Positions 43,229 to 51,620 of a stretch of DNA of 64,000 nt are shown here, piece after piece (within the stretch, counting starts at the first letter, position 1; each line of letters starts with the position of its first letter). The notes beneath the pieces are model-generated. The model did no database searches, was not told where the DNA came from, and saw nothing but the letters and a program-made list of their open reading frames with translations. The stretch is from positions 43,873 through 107,872 of the forward strand of contig CAZIIU010000002.1 of NCBI GenBank assembly GCA_964539395.1. The letters are read 5' to 3'. This DNA comes from M55B112 sp964539395 (GTDB taxonomy: Bacteria > Bacteroidota > Bacteroidia > Bacteroidales > GCA-2748055). Made by a program: the position numbers and the translations under genes.

Positions 43229-44476
43229 ATGAAATGGGGAGTACTTTTTCGTGAAAACCTTCTGATCGCATTCAAGTCGATCCGTACCAGCCTGTTAAGA
43301 ACCATCCTTACAGTATTGATCATTGCATTTGGAATCATGGCCCTTGTTGGTATCCTAACTGCCATTGATGCAATAGAGAACAGTCTTACAGATCAGTTCA
43401 GCCTTATGGGTGCCAATACATTTACCATTGAGTCGAGAAGCATGAATGTGACGATTGGTAGCCAGACCTACAGGAAGAAAAACTACTCCTTTATAGATGT
43501 TAAGCAGGCAGAAGAATTCAAACAAAGATTCAGTTTTCCGGCAGAAATTGCAATACAGACATGGGCATCGGGTAATGCCGTGATAAAGTACCGCGACTAC
43601 AGGTCCAATCCCAATGTGCGTATCATGGGCGTGGATGAAGGGTATGTTTTTACAGCAGGTTACCAGGTAGCCAGGGGCAGGAATTTTAACTCTTCCGATA
43701 TTATGAATGGTGAACCGGTTGCAATCATCGGAAGCAATGTGGCAGAAGCTGCGTTTGAAGAAATGGAAGATCCTTTAAACAGGTTTCTCATCATTGGAAA
43801 CGGAAGGTACAGGGTAATCGGAGTGCTGGAGTCCCGGGGAACATCCATGGGAATGGGGTCAGACAGGTTGTGCCTTCTGCCCTATACCAATGTCCGCCAG
43901 TATTTTTCCAGGCCATCCATGAATTATAACATTAGTGTCAGAGCTTATGACCCGATGCTGATGGACCTGGCTATGTCGGAGGCTGAAGGAGTATTCAGGC
44001 TCGTCAGGGGACTGGATCCTGGTGATGAGAGTGACTTCAATATTACCAGCAGTGACCAGTTGTCGCAGATGCTTTTGGAAAACCTGAAATTTGTTCGCTT
44101 TACTGCAGTGGCCATTGGAATCATTACACTACTTGGAGCAGGAATCGGATTGATGAATATCATGCTGGTTTCGGTTACTGAACGTACCAGGGAAATCGGG
44201 ACGCGCAAGGCACTGGGGGCCAAATCGATGATGATCAGACGTCAGTTTTTATATGAAGCGATTGTTATAGGGCAGATTGGCGGTGTTGTTGGAATAATTT
44301 TAGGAATTTTAATTGGAAATGGTGTATCTTTGGCAATTGGAACAAGTTTTATTATTCCGTGGAGCTGGATTATAATGGGGGTGCTGGTTTGTTTTGTAGT
44401 TGGACTTTTGTCGGGAGTTATACCAGCCAGGAAGGCATCCGGACTTGATCCGATCATTGCATTGCGACATGAATAA
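43229..44476 (+). CDS. MacB/FtsX-type ABC transporter permease
   Basis: 415 residues: an N-terminal membrane helix (about 18-40), a large periplasmic MacB_PCD domain (about 45-275), then three C-terminal helices of the FtsX domain with GAGIGLMNIMLVSVTERTREIGTRKALGA, a strong family signature. Such proteins work by mechanotransmission in lipoprotein release, toxin or peptide export. No ATPase gene is adjacent, so the partner must be elsewhere. The SiaC-like gene starts 14 bases downstream. Confidence 0.93.
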   Translation: MKWGVLFRENLLIAFKSIRTSLLRTILTVLIIAFGIMALVGILTAIDAIENSLTDQFSLMGANTFTIESRSMNVTIGSQTYRKKNYSFIDVKQAEEFKQRFSFPAEIAIQTWASGNAVIKYRDYRSNPNVRIMGVDEGYVFTAGYQVARGRNFNSSDIMNGEPVAIIGSNVAEAAFEEMEDPLNRFLIIGNGRYRVIGVLESRGTSMGMGSDRLCLLPYTNVRQYFSRPSMNYNISVRAYDPMLMDLAMSEAEGVFRLVRGLDPGDESDFNITSSDQLSQMLLENLKFVRFTAVAIGIITLLGAGIGLMNIMLVSVTERTREIGTRKALGAKSMMIRRQFLYEAIVIGQIGGVVGIILGILIGNGVSLAIGTSFIIPWSWIIMGVLVCFVVGLLSGVIPARKASGLDPIIALRHE

Positions 44477-44490
44477 ACGGGATTTCTGTT

Positions 44491-44868
44491 ATGGAGGATA
44501 TATATCTTAAGAAGACATTTAATTCACCAGAGGTGGAATTTATCGCCTCTAAAGGTGAACTGAATATTGAGGGACGCTCAATTCCGGAAGACCCGGGGGA
44601 GTTTTATGAAAAACTGCTTGATTGGTTGAATGACTATTTCCTGGATCCGAAAGATGAGACTGTCATGAATGTCAAACTTGAATATATTAACAGTGGCTCT
44701 TCGAAGTATATGCTTGAACTTTTGCGGATAATCAAGGAAAACTACAACAAAGGCCGGAATGTGCTTGTGAAATGGTATTTCGAGGAGGGTGATGAATCTA
44801 TCCAGGAGTTGGGACAGCACTACGAACAGACTATGCAGATTCCTTTTGAGATAATAGAGTTTTATTGA
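44491..44868 (+). CDS. DUF1987 / SiaC-like regulatory phosphoprotein
   Basis: 125 residues matching DUF1987, the family of Pseudomonas SiaC, a phosphoprotein that controls a diguanylate cyclase. Visible features are the PEVEFIASKGELNIEGRS N-terminus, FYEKLLDWLNDYF, and the MNVKLEYINSGSSKYMLELL stretch, which contains the Ser/Thr likely phosphorylated in the family. No SiaB kinase or GGDEF gene is in view, so the pathway is unknown here. It is probably co-transcribed with the permease and is followed by a shared terminator. Confidence 0.85.
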   Translation: MEDIYLKKTFNSPEVEFIASKGELNIEGRSIPEDPGEFYEKLLDWLNDYFLDPKDETVMNVKLEYINSGSSKYMLELLRIIKENYNKGRNVLVKWYFEEGDESIQELGQHYEQTMQIPFEIIEFY

Positions 44869-44936
44869 TGTTGAAGCTCGGAAATCAGAAGAGCAATGCT
44901 TTAGAGTCAACTATTACACAGATACAGCAGCAAAAT

Positions 44937-44965
44937 AAAAAAGCCGTCTGAAAGACGGCTTTTTT
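44937..44965. terminator. Bidirectional intrinsic terminator between the SiaC-like gene and gapA
   Basis: Perfect stem AGCCGTCT / AGACGGCT with a GAA loop, flanked by A5-6 on the left and T6 on the right. It works on either strand and serves two convergent genes. Confidence 0.92.
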
Positions 44966-45011
44966 ATTTTGTATTACGGCAGGACCAATAATACAATTAC
45001 TACAAGTTAAA

Positions 45012-46016
45012 TTATGCAAACATTATGGGTATCAGGTCAACTACCCTTGCAGAATACCCCCATTCATTGTCATACCAGGAAAGAACCTTTACGGTCTTGC
45101 CATTTACCATGGTCGACAGAGCATCGAATATGGACGAATGTGCATTATGTATAATGTCGACCGATACGATCGGGTCCTCAGTATATTCAAGTATTCCTTT
45201 CATTGGTCCTTCAGCGGCCTTCTTCATAGCAGCATTCACCTCATCAACTGTAACCTCCCTTTTAAGGTTGGCCACGAGGTCGACACACGAACCGGTCGGG
45301 GTTGGTACCCTGATAGCCATACCATCAAGCTTACCATTCAGCTCGGGGATCACTTTCCCAACTGCCTTTGCAGCACCAGTTGTAGTCGGGATCTGTGAAA
45401 CAGCGGCTGATCTTGCCCTGCGCAGGTCACTGTGCGGCATATCGAGGATAGCCTGATCGTTGGTATAGGAATGGATCGTGGTCATGAGTCCGTTTTCAAC
45501 ACCAAAAGTATCATTTAACACTTTTACCACAGGGGCCAGACAGTTGGTGGTACATGAAGCATTTGAAACACACACATCAGAAGCCCTTAACGCGTCATCG
45601 TTTACACCAAGTACAATCATATTGTCGATGGCATCCTTGGAAGGTACTGTAAGGATAACCTTCTTCGCCCCGTTTTTAAGGTGGTCTCCATATCCTCCTT
45701 TTGCACTTTCCTTTGCACGAAATACACCTGTAGACTCTATCACTACATCGGGAGTCTCTTTCCATGGAATGTTCGCAGGACTTTTTTCCGCGGATACGAA
45801 ATATTTTACACCATTTACTATGATGTTCTCATCGTCATACGAAACACCAGGATACTGCCCCTGCGTGGAGTCATACCTGAGCAGGTGGGCAAGCGTCTTG
45901 TTATCGGTAAGGTCATTAATTCCTACTACTACGAGGTCATCTCTCTCCAATGCGAGTTTGAATACATTACGGCCGATGCGACCGAAGCCATTAATGGCAA
46001 CTTTAATTTTTCCCAT
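45012..46016 (-). CDS. gapA: Glyceraldehyde-3-phosphate dehydrogenase, type I
   Basis: NAD-linked glycolytic enzyme, 334 residues. NAD motif INGFGRIGRNVFK, catalytic Cys in SNASCTTNCLAPV, catalytic His in TTIHSYTNDQ, and the C-terminal SWYDNEWGYSARV are all canonical. It is monocistronic, with a consensus promoter about 60 bases upstream and a strong terminator behind. Function secure. Confidence 0.98.
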   Translation of the reverse strand: MGKIKVAINGFGRIGRNVFKLALERDDLVVVGINDLTDNKTLAHLLRYDSTQGQYPGVSYDDENIIVNGVKYFVSAEKSPANIPWKETPDVVIESTGVFRAKESAKGGYGDHLKNGAKKVILTVPSKDAIDNMIVLGVNDDALRASDVCVSNASCTTNCLAPVVKVLNDTFGVENGLMTTIHSYTNDQAILDMPHSDLRRARSAAVSQIPTTTGAAKAVGKVIPELNGKLDGMAIRVPTPTGSCVDLVANLKREVTVDEVNAAMKKAAEGPMKGILEYTEDPIVSVDIIHNAHSSIFDALSTMVNGKTVKVLSWYDNEWGYSARVVDLIPIMFA

Positions 46017-46073
46017 GATTTATATAACTATTAGTTGAACAACAAATGTTTAATGCCTCATATTTTGAAAGTG

Positions 46074-46104
46074 CAAAGATAAGAAATAATCACCATCCGG
46101 CAAA
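46074..46104 (-). promoter_or_regulatory. Promoter of gapA
   Basis: On the minus strand, TTTG (46104-46101), 19 bases, TATCTTTG (46081-46074): exact consensus and spacing. Predicted leader about 50 bases. Confidence 0.75.
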
Positions 46105-46280
46105 GTTATAATGACAATTTGAATGTTAAGAAATTACTAACCATGGTTAGTAATCCAATGATAACCGGCATATGGCCCATACTGCAAATGTATGAAAATA
46201 TAGGGCTGTATTTAAGGACAAATGCAATGGAGTTGCAGGGAGTTTATTAATGCCGGTTCAACAAGCAAAATTCTTGCATG

Positions 46281-47120
46281 TTATGGATGGAGCATGTGGA
46301 GCAGTGGTATCTGGGGTTGTCCCATACGGCGTTCCTCACGTCGCTCCTTGCGTGTTTTTGCCCTGGCTGCATCGCTGATGTCGATCATTGTGCCGAAGCG
46401 GTATCCTATAAAGAAGTTGAAAAAGAAGAAGTTGTTCTCTTCGGTGGCCATTATGTTAATGTCTTTTGGGTATACCGTGAGACTCATGCCCGTCTCGAGG
46501 GCATGGATCATGGGCTCCCTTTCACTGTATTCAAAAATGAGGCCTGTATTGACTGTAATACCCGGGATTATCTTTAGTTCATCAAATCCCTTGGTAAAGG
46601 AAGCAGTGCCTCCATAGTTATAGTGGTGTATAGCCGGATCGAATTTTTTCTCTTCCCGGGACAGGATATCGAAGTTTGGACTAATAGTTATAATCTCGTA
46701 GTAGATAGGTTTTTGAAATCCTAGAGAGACCCCCCCGCTGTATGCCATTTTTATTGAGACAGACGAGAGGTCATATTTTCTGAATAATTCTTGCTGGTTT
46801 CCTATCAGTCCTTTTAATTCCCAGAAGAGGTTCTCTTTTCCATAAACATACCTTCGTGTATAAAAATCGTACGGAACAACTGATTTATACTCCTTGGGGT
46901 GCTTTACATAGTTGAAAGATGCCTGAAATATTCTGTCTTGCGTGGCTTTGATGTATTTTGAGAAACGGTAGTCAGCACCAACTCCATTGCTATTAAGGAA
47001 AAGGCCAATGGTTTGTTCATTGTTAAAAAGCATCCTGGGCTGGTCACTGATCACGCCCTGTCCGCTAGCAATTGCTGCAGGAGAAAGTATAATTAACAGT
47101 ATTATATGCCTGGTGTTCAA
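46281..47120 (-). CDS. Probable outer-membrane beta-barrel protein (DUF4421-like)
   Basis: 279 residues with a signal peptide (about 1-20, ending in ASG-Q). The mature part is rich in alternating hydrophobic/aromatic strands (TIGLFLNSNGVGADYRFS ... FFFFNFFIGYRFGTMI), as in an eight- to twelve-strand barrel. The final 25 residues after the last strand are a basic tail (KTRKERREERR), unusual for a barrel that should end in an aromatic residue. Family placement near DUF4421 is tentative. It is monocistronic; no function can be assigned. Confidence 0.7.
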   Translation of the reverse strand: MNTRHIILLIILSPAAIASGQGVISDQPRMLFNNEQTIGLFLNSNGVGADYRFSKYIKATQDRIFQASFNYVKHPKEYKSVVPYDFYTRRYVYGKENLFWELKGLIGNQQELFRKYDLSSVSIKMAYSGGVSLGFQKPIYYEIITISPNFDILSREEKKFDPAIHHYNYGGTASFTKGFDELKIIPGITVNTGLIFEYSEREPMIHALETGMSLTVYPKDINIMATEENNFFFFNFFIGYRFGTMIDISDAARAKTRKERREERRMGQPQIPLLHMLHP

Positions 47121-47336
47121 TCTGTTCGTGTTATAACAATAAAATTCCGGTTAAGTTATCAGTTCAGTCCCTCATAACCTTTTCCATTAATGAGAGATCT
47201 TAGCCCGTAGCAGCTTTCCGCTTTATTTCTTAACAACTCTGTCCCGTAAAAAAAATCAGAATCTGAAGCGAACATGCTGTATATATCCAAAAATATATAT
47301 ATGTATAACGAAATAAAGAACCTAAAGTTTATCCAT

Positions 47337-47366
47337 AAAAAAAGATCTACCGCGGGGTAAATCTTT
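47337..47366 (-). terminator. Intrinsic terminator of the small lipoprotein gene
   Basis: On the minus strand, AAAGAT-T-TACC-CCGC-GGTA-G-ATCTTT followed by further T: a 10-bp stem with one internal mismatch and a T-tract. It lies 39 bases after the 42-codon frame. Confidence 0.8.
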
Positions 47367-47405
47367 AAGTCATATCGCAGAGGGATTATTGTTCCCCCAA
47401 TATGA

Positions 47406-47534
47406 TTATGCCTGCGGGTTTTGAACGGTTTCAGCGGGCTGTTCCGACATTGCCGGACAAACTTCCCTGTTGCACGAACTCATGATCAGTCCGACTGTAA
47501 ATACCAAAACGATTATAGCTGCTGCTCGTTTCAT
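47406..47534 (-). CDS. Small (42-residue) putative lipoprotein
   Basis: Starts MKRAAAIIVLVFTVGLIMSSC and ends CNREVCPAM...NPQA. The first 20 residues form a lipoprotein signal with lipobox IMSSC; the mature peptide would be 22 residues with lipidated Cys21 and a second Cys at 26 in VCPA. It has its own -7 box about 32 bases upstream and an intrinsic terminator downstream, so it is a complete small transcription unit. I recall similar tiny lipoproteins with a Cys-Pro-Ala ending in other Bacteroidota, but cannot verify a family. Function unknown. Confidence 0.78.
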   Translation of the reverse strand: MKRAAAIIVLVFTVGLIMSSCNREVCPAMSEQPAETVQNPQA

Positions 47535-47565
47535 AATGCATAATTTTAATTCTGACAACTTGGTA

Positions 47566-47573
47566 CAAATATA
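47566..47573 (-). promoter_or_regulatory. Candidate -7 box (TATATTTG) for the small lipoprotein gene
   Basis: Exact TAnnTTTG match on the minus strand, 32 bases before the ATG. The -33 element is weak: the nearest TTTG is about 28 bases away, longer than usual. Confidence 0.5.
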
Positions 47574-47696
47574 AAATATTATTGCATATAAAAAAACAGA
47601 ACAAAACCGAATATGTTCAAATAATACTGCCTTAGAAAAGAAGCAAAGCTAAATGAATGTACCTCTATCAATACGTGGTATTCTTTGCAGAAGTGT

Positions 47697-48440
47697 TCAG
47701 CTATCCATGAAACCCTGTTTTTTCAGCACACTCAATAGTTTTTCAGAGAACACTTCATTATCGGATTTTTTGTAGCGCACATTGGTAAAAACCTGTGCCA
47801 GTGTCTCCAGGTCGTTTTCCTCTATAAACTGCCTGTTTGAATCCAATGATTCCTTTTCTTTATAGTATCTGTCAATATCAGCACTTGTGTAATCCCTGTA
47901 TTTTTCAAGGTGAACAACGGCTTCGAGTGGCAGCCGGTCGGTAAGTGCCGGATCTTCTGCCGGATATCCCAGTGTAATGGTCGTCACCGGGACTACTCCG
48001 GGAGGGAGTTTCAGAATATCAATAATCTTGTCAGCCATATATGTTGTTGTTCCAAGATAACATATTCCCAGTCCTTCGTTTTCTGCTGCAGTGCAAATAT
48101 TCTGGGCCACCAACAGTGCATCTATGGCTGCGGTGACAAAAGAGAGGAAGTTATTATATCCCGGTTCGGCTTTTCGCAGTTTGCACCATTTACTGAAACG
48201 GTTGAAATCTGCACAAAAAGTAAGCATTACAGGAGCCTCTTTTACCATTGGCTGGTTAAAATGGCAGGGAGATAGTTTCTCCTTCATCTCCTTACTACGG
48301 GTTATAATAACGCTGTAAACCTGCATGTTCCCTGTAGTTGAGGCCCGGGTGCCCGCGAACAGAATCCTGTTTAACATTTCGTCCGGTATGTCATTTTCTT
48401 TGTATTTTCTGATTGTTCGATGTTCTGTTAGTAATTTCAT
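47697..48440 (-). CDS. Nitroreductase family protein
   Basis: A flavin-dependent NAD(P)H oxidoreductase fold, 247 residues. HRTIRKY at the N-terminus (FMN phosphate Arg pair), ASTTGNMQVYSVI, and the GLGICYLGTT turn are characteristic. The C-terminal 60 residues form a charged helical extension, as in the NfsA/FRP branch. The substrate is unknown; many members reduce nitroaromatics or quinones in vitro. It is downstream of the Ldh gene but has its own candidate promoter and a leader hairpin. Confidence 0.9.
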   Translation of the reverse strand: MKLLTEHRTIRKYKENDIPDEMLNRILFAGTRASTTGNMQVYSVIITRSKEMKEKLSPCHFNQPMVKEAPVMLTFCADFNRFSKWCKLRKAEPGYNNFLSFVTAAIDALLVAQNICTAAENEGLGICYLGTTTYMADKIIDILKLPPGVVPVTTITLGYPAEDPALTDRLPLEAVVHLEKYRDYTSADIDRYYKEKESLDSNRQFIEENDLETLAQVFTNVRYKKSDNEVFSEKLLSVLKKQGFMDS

Positions 48441-48484
48441 AGGGAATGGGATTAAAAAATGGATTTCTACAACAGGTGCCTGTC

Positions 48485-48520
48485 CTGTTTAATTGTTTCT
48501 TTCAGTAAAACAATTAACAG
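48485..48520. repeat. Long perfect-stem hairpin upstream of the nitroreductase gene
   Basis: CTGTT(T)AATTGTTT pairs with AAACAATTAACAG: 13 bp with one bulged T and a 9-base loop. On the minus strand a TATTTTTG box (48530-48523) immediately precedes it, so the hairpin would lie at the very 5' end of the nitroreductase mRNA. It could also be a palindromic operator or a 3' structure for the Ldh transcript. Confidence 0.6.
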
Positions 48521-48559
48521 AACAAAAATAATGAATTACTTTACAAATGAGGGTTGTTT

Positions 48560-49639
48560 TTACTGCCTGATTTCAAAATCAACTCCCAGAAAATCTGCGA
48601 TCTCCTTCATTTCTTTCTGGATCGGCTCGATGATCTTAATTCCCTCCTTGCTGATCCGTTCGCGGTTTTCACGTTCCGGGTCGCCAGGTATCAGCACGCG
48701 TTCGTATCCCTTAGCAGGTTTTGCACTTCTGAAAGTTTCGATCCACTTGTCCATCTGCGACAGGAAAGCCTCCTTTTTCTGAAATGCATCCACACGCATC
48801 GCACCGAAAAAATGTCCTGTTCCCTCGCCAACCCTTTCTTTCAGCACAGGAAGATATGCCACAGAGGGCGGACAGAAGGGTCCGAAATTGGCACCCGACA
48901 GAACACATGAGAAGATATCGACAATGGCACTCAGGCAGTAGCCCTTGTGACTTCCGTGCTCGTAGCTTCCACCCAGCGTTACCATCGATCCACCTTCCAT
49001 AAGTATATCGGGGTTATCTGAAGGAACACCGTGCTTATCCTGCACATAGCCATAGGGCACCTTTTCACCCTTCTTCCCTGCGACCGCAAGCTTGCCCCGT
49101 GCAATAGGTGTTGTTGAAAAATCCGCTACTACTGGAGGGTAGGATTTGGAGGGTATAGCCACAGCGATCGGATTGGTTCCCAGCATTTTGGAGACCGACC
49201 AGGTGGGTGCGACCACCGGATTGGCGATTGTCATACTGATTCCGATCATATCATGTTCAAGTGCCAGCATGGAATAGTAACCGGCAATGCCATAGTGGTT
49301 GGAGCCGCGCGTCGAAACCCATCCTGTTCCGGCATTATTCGCTTTTTCAATTGCGATCTCCATGGATCGTGTGGCAGCGATCATTCCAATGGCACCATCG
49401 CCATCCACCACTGCTGTGCTTGGCGTCTCATGTACTATCCTGATATTCGGCTTCACGTTGATGCGTCCGGCCCGCCATAACTCGAAATAATCCTTGATCC
49501 GCAACATCCCGTGGGATGGTAGTCCGTTCAGCTCTGCTGCGATAAATACTTTTGTGGCGGCAACAGCATCCTGTTTGCTGCAGCCCATTTTTTCAAAAAC
49601 CTTAATGGTAAACTGTTTCAGGTATTCTGGTGTATACAT
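48560..49639 (-). CDS. Ldh family (malate/lactate-type) NAD(P)-dependent oxidoreductase
   Basis: 359 residues of the Ldh_2 family, which is unrelated to classical lactate and malate dehydrogenases. Visible features are NGLPSHGMLRIKDYFE (catalytic His), VVDGDGAIGMIAATRSME, VSTRGSNHYGIAGYY and the nucleotide-contact region MLGTNPIAVAIPSKSYPPVVAD. Members oxidise malate, sulfolactate, ureidoglycolate or related 2-hydroxy acids; the substrate is not determinable here. It follows the amidohydrolase gene by 68 bases on the same strand, so a shared catabolic role is possible. Confidence 0.9.
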   Translation of the reverse strand: MYTPEYLKQFTIKVFEKMGCSKQDAVAATKVFIAAELNGLPSHGMLRIKDYFELWRAGRINVKPNIRIVHETPSTAVVDGDGAIGMIAATRSMEIAIEKANNAGTGWVSTRGSNHYGIAGYYSMLALEHDMIGISMTIANPVVAPTWSVSKMLGTNPIAVAIPSKSYPPVVADFSTTPIARGKLAVAGKKGEKVPYGYVQDKHGVPSDNPDILMEGGSMVTLGGSYEHGSHKGYCLSAIVDIFSCVLSGANFGPFCPPSVAYLPVLKERVGEGTGHFFGAMRVDAFQKKEAFLSQMDKWIETFRSAKPAKGYERVLIPGDPERENRERISKEGIKIIEPIQKEMKEIADFLGVDFEIRQ

Positions 49640-49665
49640 ATTCCATTTGAATGATGATTGATGGA

Positions 49666-49673
49666 CAAATGTA
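49666..49673 (-). promoter_or_regulatory. Candidate -7 box (TACATTTG) for the Ldh gene
   Basis: Exact consensus on the minus strand 27 bases before the ATG. The nearest TTTG is only 12 bases away, so the -33 element is doubtful. Confidence 0.35.
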
Positions 49674-49707
49674 GAAAAAAACGGTCAAACAGGTGACCGG
49701 GGAAAGC

Positions 49708-50658
49708 TTAATTGCCAGCAATAGCATTGGCATTCCTGTGGAAAATATTGTCCAGCTTCTCCTTCTCAATATCCAGCTCATTAAGGAATGACTGTAAATC
49801 GGGTCCGTTATTGTCGGTGCCAAACAGTAGCTTTTTATGCATTGAATTGAGGAATGCCAGTGTGAAGGAACGATCCCGCTTTAAAGCATTGAATCCGCTG
49901 TAGCCCGATAAGTCGCACGAAAGATTGTCGTATTGTTCCATAAGTCTCCAGGTTTCGCCCTTCCCTCCCGTTTTACCTGTCTGGTGGAAAAGATATTCTT
50001 TTTGGGGGACTGAGAAATGGTTCCAGATGTGTGGACCGTGAGCGATGAACTGGATGGAACGGTACTGTTTCAGTGCCTCCTCCAGTGAGTCAAATCCATT
50101 GAGGTAACCCGGGAAATGAACCATCCTGCTATCAAGATATCCTTTCAGTATTCCGGTTTTTTCGCTGACCTTTTCGATTAGATGGGCAGACTTTCCGTTA
50201 AACCTTTCATTGATCAACCGTTTAAAGAGCCAGTCTGCGCCTCGATCCCTTTTCGGAATGAATATATTGCGTGCGCGTTCCATGTGAAAGATTAACGGTA
50301 GTCTGTTCTGATCGAGAAAATCCAGCAGGGGTACCAACTTTGGATCGTTCCAGTTAAGGGGTACCTTCAGTTCACCGCATCCAGCAAATCCTTCGTTCAG
50401 ACAATCGGATAAACGTGCTTTCCAGTCGTGCCGCGACGGATCGGGTGCATAGAAAGGGACGATCCGGTCGGGATGCTTTTTAAAGACTCTTTTTACTTCT
50501 GTTATGTCGAGCGACTGGTAATAAGCCGGTACTATGGGGTTGTGTTCATCCCATGTAAGAATCCACGCCTTTTCAATCCCGTTCTGGTCGAGGTAGTCGA
50601 ACAGAGACGATTCCGTCCACTTATTCAAGCCTATATGGAGATGAGCATCTATAACCAA
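49708..50658 (-). CDS. Amidohydrolase family protein (metal-dependent TIM-barrel hydrolase)
   Basis: 316 residues of the amidohydrolase_2 type. The N-terminus VIDAHLHIG is the metal-binding HxH motif, IFHMERAR supplies a further His, FIAHGPHIWN another, and LLFGTDNNGP the C-terminal Asp. The reaction could be decarboxylation or hydrolysis; the substrate is unknown. The start codon is TTG, since the metal motif begins at residue 5 and no ATG lies ahead of it. It starts 22 bases after the SDR stop, so the two are co-transcribed. Confidence 0.88.
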   Translation of the reverse strand: MVIDAHLHIGLNKWTESSLFDYLDQNGIEKAWILTWDEHNPIVPAYYQSLDITEVKRVFKKHPDRIVPFYAPDPSRHDWKARLSDCLNEGFAGCGELKVPLNWNDPKLVPLLDFLDQNRLPLIFHMERARNIFIPKRDRGADWLFKRLINERFNGKSAHLIEKVSEKTGILKGYLDSRMVHFPGYLNGFDSLEEALKQYRSIQFIAHGPHIWNHFSVPQKEYLFHQTGKTGGKGETWRLMEQYDNLSCDLSGYSGFNALKRDRSFTLAFLNSMHKKLLFGTDNNGPDLQSFLNELDIEKEKLDNIFHRNANAIAGN

Positions 50659-50680
50659 AAGAGGTACTTTTTAATCCTGC

Positions 50681-51442
50681 TTAATTCGTCGGGTTTTTCA
50701 CTGTTTTTGAGCTGTTTGCCTGAGCGGTTGGCATGATCACCAGCTCATTGATATTTACATGTGGTGGTCGGGTGACTGCAAACAGGACCGCTTCGGCAAT
50801 ATCGTTTTCATATAGTGGAGTGAACCCCTCATATACCTTTTCAGCTCTCTCCTTGTTGCCATGAAACCTGACAAGTGAGAATTCTGTCTCAACAGCGCCC
50901 GGGTGAATGGCAGTTACCCTGATATTGTGCTCTACCAGATCGATTCGCATTCCCCTGTTAAGGGCGTCGACGGCATGCTTGGTAGCGCAGTATACATTCC
51001 CTTTCTCATACACCTCCTTTGCAGCGATTGAACCGATATTTACAATATGTCCCGATCCCCGCTCAACCATTCCAGGTGTAATTACGCGGGTTACATACAG
51101 TAATCCTTTAACATTGGTATCTATCATCGTTTCCCAATCGTCATTATCGCCCTCATGAATAGGACTAAGCCCGGAGGCAAGTCCTGCATTATTTACCAGC
51201 ACATCGATCTTTTGCCATTTACCCTTCAGCGTTGTGAGATGGTGTACCACTTCCATATTGTTTCTCACGTCGAAAGAGAGCGATAGAACATCGGCGTCTG
51301 TGTTGGACCTGATCTCTTTTTCAATGGCCTGGAGCAATTCCTTCCGCCGGCCGGTAATGATCATATCGTATCTGTTTGCAGCCAGAATCTTCGCTGTGGC
51401 CCTGCCGATACCTGCTGTTGCGCCTGTAATTAAAGCAATCAT
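50681..51442 (-). CDS. Short-chain dehydrogenase/reductase (SDR)
   Basis: A classical SDR of 253 residues: ITGATAGIGRATA (coenzyme motif), VNNAGLAS, catalytic Ser in VNIGSIAAKE and YCATK for the Tyr-Lys pair, and HPGAVETEF. It resembles YdfG-type NADP-dependent 3-hydroxy acid dehydrogenases. The frame is open 32 codons further upstream, but homology starts at MIALITGA; a TACATTTG box lies 26 bases ahead of this ATG. First gene of a probable SDR / amidohydrolase / Ldh cluster. Confidence 0.93.
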   Translation of the reverse strand: MIALITGATAGIGRATAKILAANRYDMIITGRRKELLQAIEKEIRSNTDADVLSLSFDVRNNMEVVHHLTTLKGKWQKIDVLVNNAGLASGLSPIHEGDNDDWETMIDTNVKGLLYVTRVITPGMVERGSGHIVNIGSIAAKEVYEKGNVYCATKHAVDALNRGMRIDLVEHNIRVTAIHPGAVETEFSLVRFHGNKERAEKVYEGFTPLYENDIAEAVLFAVTRPPHVNINELVIMPTAQANSSKTVKNPTN

Positions 51443-51467
51443 ATTCAAAATATTTGAAGTTGTATTA

Positions 51468-51475
51468 CAAATGTA
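51468..51475 (-). promoter_or_regulatory. Candidate -7 box (TACATTTG) for the SDR gene
   Basis: Exact consensus on the minus strand, 26 bases before the chosen ATG. No TTTG is visible at -33. Confidence 0.4.
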
Positions 51476-51620
51476 TAATAAATAATTCAGGGACATATGT
51501 GCCGGGTAAACTTTCAACAGTGACGCGGGCATATTCATTTTTATCAGGTGCTCACGCGGAGAAGAAATAGAAGGGAAACGTGGAACAATTGGATTCTGAT
51601 TCCCGGTTTTTATTGCAAAT

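Noticed and set aside
46222..46617. 131-codon plus-strand frame over the 3' part of the barrel gene
   Set aside because: It is the complement of a gene with a good signal peptide and barrel pattern; the translated product has no domain features.
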